From Acanthosepion lycidas (lineage: Eukaryota; Mollusca; Cephalopoda; Sepiida; Sepiidae): a stretch of 64,000 bases of DNA. The translations under genes were made by a program, and so were the position numbers. Position 1 is the stretch's first letter. Every line of letters begins with the position of its first letter. The stretch covers positions 17,523,089 to 17,587,088 of the forward strand of contig OZ010577.1 of NCBI GenBank assembly GCA_963932145.1, written 5' to 3'. The notes below the pieces were generated by a model, which did no database searches, was not told where the DNA came from, and worked only from the letters and a program-made list of their open reading frames with translations. This document shows positions 57,360 to 64,000 of the stretch, piece after piece.

Positions 57360-57640
57360 CCAGGATCAAAGCTACAATGTTATGGAAGAAATTGTCTCTC
57401 GCTTTTATAGAGAAAGAGGCAATGATGATAATCGAAAATACGTACAGGTACCAGATGTTACTGGCAAAGCTTCATGCAGCATGTGTAAGGATTCTGAACA
57501 TTATCACCTTGCTAAAAAATAGCAAATTGTTCCATTGGTTTGTCGTTAAGAAAACTATAACTTTCTTGTTATGCAGCGACGCATGCGTGACAGATGTCAA
57601 AAACAATAACTTATTCGTTCCAAGTAGACGTTAACTTATC
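57360..57640 (+). repeat. Duplicated block S, copy 2, open frame of 85 codons
   Basis: Pairs with 34540-34840. The frame from 57377 reads MLWKKLSLAFIEKEAMMIIE, ..., FLLCSDACVTDVKNNNLF and stays open across the block, while the sister copy is interrupted. No domain recognised. Possibly the last remnant of a coding transposable element. Confidence 0.5.
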
Positions 57641-57794
57641 TACACAGTGCAAAATAAAATAAATATTTCCCAAACTAAAAAGCATAGGAAGTGGTGGAGT
57701 ACCACGATCGCCCACGTCGTGAAGGAGGAACGCAGGATGTAGGAAACGATTCTTAATTAGGTACGAGCTATATTAACGGCAAAAATATTTAGTA

Positions 57795-57965
57795 TATACA
57801 CACGCGCGCGCACACACGCACACACACACACATCTATCTCTCTGTGTCTCTTTTTTTTCTCTGTGTCTCTTTCTCTCTTTCTATCTCTCTCTTTCTCTCT
57901 CTCTGTTTCTTTCTCTGTTTCTCTCTCTCTCTGTCTCTTTCTCTCTTTCTATCTCTCTCTATATA
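57795..57965. repeat. (CA/CG)n and CTCT-rich microsatellite
   Basis: CGCGCGCACACA run, then degenerate CTCT/TTTC. Confidence 0.95.
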
Positions 57966-58494
57966 TGAATTATAAAACTCATCCGATCTAGACACGTATA
58001 TAGATGTCATTCAGGGCGTCCAAGCTGTTCAGAAATAACATCTAAAGTATCATTATACAAATATTATCTCAGATCAACAATTAAAAGGGTTTCAAGAGAA
58101 AGAATCTTAAAGTAAACCATTCTTAAATTTAATAACTTAACTTGAAACTCATCTGTCGTACAAAAATTGGATTTTCAAAAGATTTTTAAATTTATTGTTT
58201 GCATTTTTTGCTATACAATGGAGTTTCGATGGGCCATTGAGTGACCATTGACTATGAGAATGTTTCTAAAATCTTCAAAAATGTTATATATATTTATATA
58301 ATTATGTTTTTTCTTTTCATACGTATTAGCTTGAGGCTATTATCGCTCAAATAAAACGAAAATTTTAATAAAAAGGGATATTTAAATTATTTTAGATGCG
58401 TTTTTAAGTCTTTTTTAGCTGAAATTCTAGTGCTACGTAGATCTTTACATTACGAAACTCAAATTAAACAATTTCATCTACTTGAAGATCAATT

Positions 58495-59135
58495 GGCAAA
58501 AAATAATTCCTAAATATTAAAAAAAATTAATTGCTAAACTTAAGGTAACGAATATCAGCTACTTTGGATCAAAGGTCATTGCAATTCAAAATACGAAAAT
58601 ATATTTCTTTACTAAGCACAAGTTAAGATTTGTCATCCACTTGGAGTTGAGGTTCATTTAACGGAAAAAATGCAATTCATAAAAAACTAAAATATTTCTT
58701 TACTAAACACAAGTTAAAGAATGCCACCAACTTAAGATCGAAATTAATTTGTCAGAAAAATAATTTCTAATATTAAAGAAACATTTTTTTACTACATGAT
58801 AAGGAATATCACCAACTTCGAGTTAAACTTGATTCCTCTGAAGATTCATTTTTGTCAGGATTCTGATCTCAAATATTTTCCAAATAAAAATGATTTATTT
58901 CTATCAAAACTTTAACATATATTTCCAAGTCCTTCTTACCTGAATAAATCAGACATTTTCAACTGCCGACTCAAAATGTGTGATAGTAAACTAAATTTTC
59001 TTTCTTATAGTATATTTACGCCATATAGCTGCCGTGTCCAGTTCAGAATCATAACTTGCATGTCATTTGTCATCTTCAAGCGAAAATCCTTTTGTCATAA
59101 ACAAGATGGTTATTTCACATTTTAGAAACAACTTT
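58495..59135. repeat. Degenerate 100-bp tandem repeat plus tail (block T, copy 2)
   Basis: About five units of AAATATTTCTTTACTAAGCA, GAATGCCACCAACTTA and GAAAAATAATTTCT, then the tail (GATTCCTCTGAAGATT, GTAAACTAAATTTT, CATTTTAGAAACAACTTTCA) shared with 36725-37690. Confidence 0.7.
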
Positions 59136-59201
59136 CACAATTGCAGTCGATGCTGGAATATAATCAATCAACTCCTCGTTTTTTCTGTCTTTTAGAAAGG
59201 A

Positions 59202-59572
59202 TAACCACCATTGGCGTAATGGTTATCGGTAAAAGAAATGGTATCAGTGAACTGAGTTCGTTCAGGTCTCGTCTGTGACGTTCACTTGCCCACAAAGTTT
59301 TCTTGGGAAAGGCATGGCACCATCTCTACCCTACCGCCAGTAATGAGTTAGATAAGAGAGTTGATTGGATTGTCTGGCCTTGAATGTCAGACAATCTAGA
59401 ATTTAGAACCACCTCTTCCCACTATCAGATATGGACAAAATAACAGGGTAGAAGGGGTTATCTAGCCTTGGATCGCAACCAAGAAAAACTCTGAATTACA
59501 AGCGGTTGAGAAGCAAATGGGAAAACCACTACACTCTCTTTCCCGAGATATCATCGCAACTGAGCTAGGTTT
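59202..59572 (+). repeat. Long tRNA-derived SINE
   Basis: ACCACCATTGGCGTAATGGT is a strong A-box region, with GAGTTCGTTCAGGTCTC as a degenerate B box. The body has CTTGGGAAAGGCATGGCACC, TGTCTGGCCTTGAATGTCAG and GGTAGAAGG. The size (about 370 bp) and style fit cephalopod tRNA-derived SINEs. Single copy here, so ends are approximate. Confidence 0.55.
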
Positions 59573-60135
59573 ATGCTCGAGAGCCACTCAACTTAGAGGG
59601 TTAATTTTAAAATGGTTATGCTGATTAAGACGTGCAATAAGAATGAAAGAACTGGTGGTAAGAAGTAAAGAATATGCGGATAAGGAGAACGAATAACTAT
59701 TGAAATTTGACAAGAAAAGGTTGAGATGTCCAGGGAAACATCCACTCGGGATTCTGTTCCATATAATATCATTTCTTTGGAAAATCTAAGTAGAACCTTT
59801 CTCTATTGATTTGAAGTGCGGAGGAAATTATGGTGTTTCGACTCCGTGGAAGTAGTGTTGAGTACGCTAGATGTAAAATTTCTGAATTTGAACATTTGCC
59901 ATGGAAATAGCGATAGAGTAGCGATAAGCCTGCACCTATGAGAAAGAGGCTGGGTATTATCGCAGAAGACTGTGTAAACGATTATGAACGGTATCAATGC
60001 TGGAAATGAGACATCGAGTAGCTACAGTCATGATATGACTATCATACTCCATTTGTCGTCCCATCTGATATTTTAAAAGCTAAATCTTGGCTGAAGGTGG
60101 CGAGTACTTTCTGGAGCGATATAGCAAGCAGACCA
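59573..60135 (-). repeat. LINE 3' part, group C
   Basis: Minus strand from 60135: CLLYRSRKYSPPSAKI, then QMGRQMEYDSHIM, then after a shift DNTQPLSHRCRLIATLSLF. This follows the LINE order (R-K-Y-L-P-P-S-A, Q-I-R-P-x-M-E-Y-C-S-H-I-W, L-Q-P-L-S-H-R-R-x-V-A-x-L-S-L-F). It ends at the CTTGAGTGGCTCT-like terminus near 59580. Stops throughout. Confidence 0.7.
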
Positions 60136-60187
60136 GTCTTTCATCTTCTTTCGTAATGGATCGTGTATATAAGTTCTACCAGTCCTG

Positions 60188-61045
<858 letters not shown>

Positions 61046-61074
61046 TTTTCTTTTCCTATATTTGAATGATAAAG

Positions 61075-61105
61075 ACGATCATGGCTCTCCACTTCTCCCT
61101 ATGCC
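61075..61105 (-). repeat. LINE closing-block scrap, group B
   Basis: Minus strand GGGAGAAGTGGAGAGCCATG and ATCGTC fits the W-R-(A/T)-M-I-V-F terminal block of group B LINEs. Confidence 0.4.
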
Positions 61106-61246
61106 TTGTAGCTCTCAGTTTTGTTTTTATTGTGTTTCCATTATACATGCCCTTATTAAAAAAACAAAAAAACAAACAAATACACGCGTTTAACAATTTA
61201 GAAAATGCGGAGACAGAGGCACGTATTTTTATATTGCTTTGCATAA

Positions 61247-61253
<7 letters not shown>

Positions 61254-61341
<88 letters not shown>

Positions 61342-61342
61342 C

Positions 61343-61381
<39 letters not shown>

Positions 61382-61417
61382 CCATTTTCTGTACCCATAT
61401 AGATAGGTAAGATAGAT

Positions 61418-61455
<38 letters not shown>

Positions 61456-61478
61456 TAAATATATATATATATATATAT
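61254..61478. repeat. (TA)n and (GATA)n compound microsatellite
   Basis: TA run, GATA run to about 61380, a 27-base spacer, GATA again and TA. Confidence 0.97.
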
Positions 61479-61494
61479 GAATTTGTAGACAGAA

Positions 61495-62311
61495 GAGTGT
61501 AATTGTAGTGGGTACATCTGAAGCTAAAGTTAATTGTGCAGGAAACAAAATACGCAAATATATTCAGAATTAAATCGCTTTATTTTCCATTCTTAAATTG
61601 TCAGTGAACATCGTTGGCAATCATCCTGTCGGGAAAAATAGAAAATAAATACAGAGATTAGCAAAATCAAACTATACATCATTCTCTAAGCGGATTTATT
61701 GTGGTTAATATGGAATATCTAGTAAATTTCAAGCCCTCAATCGTTTTTATATTTTAACTTCAAGAAATTAACATGAAAATAAAAAAAAACAGATTGTTGC
61801 CAAGACAAATGGTTCTCCAAAACGAGTACACCGATTCCAAATTTGCACTGACAGTTGTCGGGCTTTTGCGATATACATGTAGAAAATTTATTACTTAAGA
61901 TGTATATTCGTATAATAAAATCTACTTAAGCAAGTGAAATGGGATTTTATTTTAATTTTACAGAACTTACGAGCGCCGTAAAAACACCCTAAAATTATCT
62001 CTCTCTGTCTGTCTGTCTCTCTCTCTGTCTCTCTCTCTCACTTACTTACTCTTTAGAACGTGGGCAACCACGGCTCTCCGTTACTACTATTTTTTCCTCT
62101 AGGACCTTGTATAGCATTTATATTATTCATTCTGTCATATATTTGTTCCAAAAACATCAGGTAGGTTATTGGCTGTATCCTCTGAGTATCATGTGGATGG
62201 CTGTGTAATATATACTCACCTTTCATGAAAAGTACATATGATCCGAACGCTTCTCTTACAAAATCAGATTGTGTGTCTGAAATTAATGCATGATCACTGA
62301 AAGCTTGTAGC

Positions 62312-62360
<49 letters not shown>

Positions 62361-62966
62361 CATACACACACACACACATATATAATGGGTAGAGAGAGGG
62401 AGAAGGAGAGTTATTGATATTGTGGGTATAAAAATCAATACTGTGTAATATCCATGATTTCTGGATATAAATATAAATAGTTACCTTTAACATGAATATT
62501 GTATGCCCATTTCACCAAAAACAGATGTGTGGGGATAATTACAAATACAGATTCGGAATCAGCGTATTCAGTTTAATCTATTACAATAACATTTGTCTGG
62601 CTTTAGGATAAATATTTCCGTTGCACATTTAAGTTAGGATTGATAATTTTCATTTGATTAGTTAAATTAAGAAAACATTTTACGTTGTTTTGATCATTTA
62701 AAGCTAAGTTAAAATAAAAGTTAAAATAAAAGTTAAAATAAAAGGGATGAATGTCTGAAAAATGAGGGTCAAGTTCGACATATCTACATAAACTTGAAAT
62801 GACTACAATGAAAAAGAGTGAAAATGAATAAGAGATTCAACATTTAAAGTTTAGTCTGCATGGATTTGAAATTTGAATATATGTGCTTATATAGTGAGGT
62901 ATTGCTGGGGTGTCGTGAAAAGATTTTGTTAGAGGCAAAATTGTAGCTTTGTATTGCCTCACCAGT
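61495..62966 (-). repeat. Gene-like low-copy repeat G, copy 2
   Basis: Minus strand: TATATAAG box at 62892-62885, micro-frame ATG-CAG-ACT-AAA-CTT-TAA, pyrimidine tract ending CATTGTAG, and ATGTCGAACTTGACCCTC (MSNLTLIFQTF). An internal segment between TTAATTTCAG and AAAG-GTGAGTATAT has good splice borders and one open frame (TQSDFVREAFGSYVLFMK). The terminal acceptor is at 61626 with AATAAAG downstream. Copy 1 shows the related VGFLVNFMK. A three-fold AAAATAAAAGTT repeat at 62709-62745 distorts the first frame. Confidence 0.6.
62318..62353. repeat. (TA)n microsatellite with CA extension
   Basis: TA run inside block G copy 2. Confidence 0.95.
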
Positions 62967-62967
62967 A

Positions 62968-63014
62968 AATAGATAGATAGATAGATAGATAAATAGATAG
63001 CTATTGAACTGACT

Positions 63015-63061
<47 letters not shown>

Positions 63062-63075
63062 CTATTGAACTGACT

Positions 63076-63117
<42 letters not shown>

Positions 63118-63125
63118 TATAGATA
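62968..63125. repeat. (GATA)n with 61-bp higher-order repeat
   Basis: CTATTGAACTGACT followed by about ten TAGA units occurs at 63001 and again at 63062, so the microsatellite carries a second-level unit of 61 bases. Confidence 0.95.
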
Positions 63126-63394
63126 GATGCATGTGATTTCTTAAAATCATTCAGGTGGAAATGCAAAAAATAAACTTTAAAAATGCTAGAGTTCGCAAAA
63201 AGAAAGTTTTAACTAACGTTAGCACAAATTAGGAACAATGAAATCAATAAACTAAAAACGAAACTCAACCCAATATTTGCTAACATCAGGTGGAAATATA
63301 TTAGAAAAACAGATCCAATACAGAATATTTGGATTATAATTCATCCAAAACCGAATTGGGATCTCTTAACTTCGGGTTGAAAAAAAATATATAT

Positions 63395-63676
63395 ATACTC
63401 GACTCTCCCGTCGTATTCGACGTATAAGGGTCAAGCAGCTCAGTTCCTAGGAACCGACAGCCCGTCACTGTACTGATGAAGGTTTTGTGCAGAATCATCC
63501 ACACTTTTGAACGGCCGAATACAGAGACCTTGTACGCTACGTGCCACGAGGTTCTCAAACGTCCGTGCGCAGGTTTTAAATTTAGAGTAGTCCTTCTCCT
63601 AGACCAGTTGCCATCCAAGGCTCTGCTATTTACCCATAGCTGGTGGGGGAAGGAGAGGATTCATACCTTTCCCAAG
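63395..63676 (-). repeat. SINE group D, near full length
   Basis: Same blocks as 3012-3276, plus CTATTTACCCATAGCTGG and ATACCTTTCCCAAGG seen at 13790. The tRNA-like head is cut off and replaced by the palindrome at 63677. Confidence 0.75.
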
Positions 63677-63710
63677 GTTACAGCTTAGATACATGTATCT
63701 AAGCTGTAAC
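63677..63710. repeat. 34-bp perfect palindrome
   Basis: GTTACAGCTTAGATACA at 63677-63693 is followed with no spacer by its exact reverse complement to 63710. It lies exactly where the SINE group D copy loses its head. Confidence 0.95.
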
Positions 63711-64000
63711 GAAGCTTAGCATCAACATTAGATTTTAACGTTTATTCTAACTGAATTGTTGGCCTTTCAGTTTAAACAAAATAAATAATTTCATAATATT
63801 TTTAAACTTAATACAGATTAAATTTTAAATTGGTAATTTTTAATTTTCAATTCTATAGTAAAATTTAATATTAATTACAATGATTTCTATTTTAGTCTAA
63901 CCCTAACATTAAAGCATTAATTATTATAACCAAGGTTCGTTGTCAAGTTTTTTTTAAATTCTCATATACTTGTATTTTGATTGGTCATTGCAGTTTATGT
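63711..64000. other. No recognisable feature
   Basis: AT-rich sequence to the window edge. Confidence 0.5.

Overview
The window is AT-rich, repeat-dominated animal DNA. I infer a mollusc, most likely a coleoid cephalopod such as an octopus. The basis is several tRNA-derived SINE families, invertebrate-type LINE tails, many long (TA)n arrays, GATA/CA/CT microsatellites and very few coding signals. The species call is inference. No bacterial operon, CRISPR array, rRNA or intact tRNA gene is visible.

Only one protein-coding locus looks convincing. It is a minus-strand gene near 55.6-56.5 kb for a 54-residue secreted cysteine-rich peptide, with a TATA box, splice acceptor, signal peptide and a possible poly(A) signal. 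Two other short open frames (23.8 and 28.4 kb) could be exons. A 0.9-1.5 kb low-copy sequence is present three times (4.7-5.6 kb plus strand; 42.9-44.4 and 61.5-63.0 kb minus strand) and carries gene-like signals.

The rest is mobile-element sediment. At least five LINE groups are represented by decayed 3' ends, the longest at 7.2-8.6 kb. There are DD37D mariner-like and Tc1-like remains with derived MITEs, two copies of an 80-bp perfect-ended MITE almost identical at its ends to human MADE1, a probable solo LTR at 31.9 kb, and at least six tRNA-derived SINE groups. One SINE group forms head-to-tail dimers and another carries a hammerhead ribozyme. The copy at 44.5 kb (minus strand) has every core nucleotide and three paired stems; a decayed sister lies at 23.6 kb.

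Layout: 0-9 kb, LINE tails, TA arrays and the first gene-like repeat; 9-13 kb, AAT arrays and a 1-kb pyrimidine tract; 13-22 kb, a duplicated 0.45-kb block, a decayed protein fragment and quiet sequence; 22-31 kb, SINE, mariner and MITE copies with a 28-bp minisatellite block; 31-41 kb, solo LTR, SINE dimer, LINE fragments and blocks duplicated elsewhere in the window; 41-54 kb, TA arrays, hammerhead SINE, MADE1-like MITEs and a SINE nested in a LINE; 54-57 kb, a structured-RNA candidate and the peptide gene; 57-64 kb, duplicated blocks, LINE and SINE copies and a 34-bp perfect palindrome.
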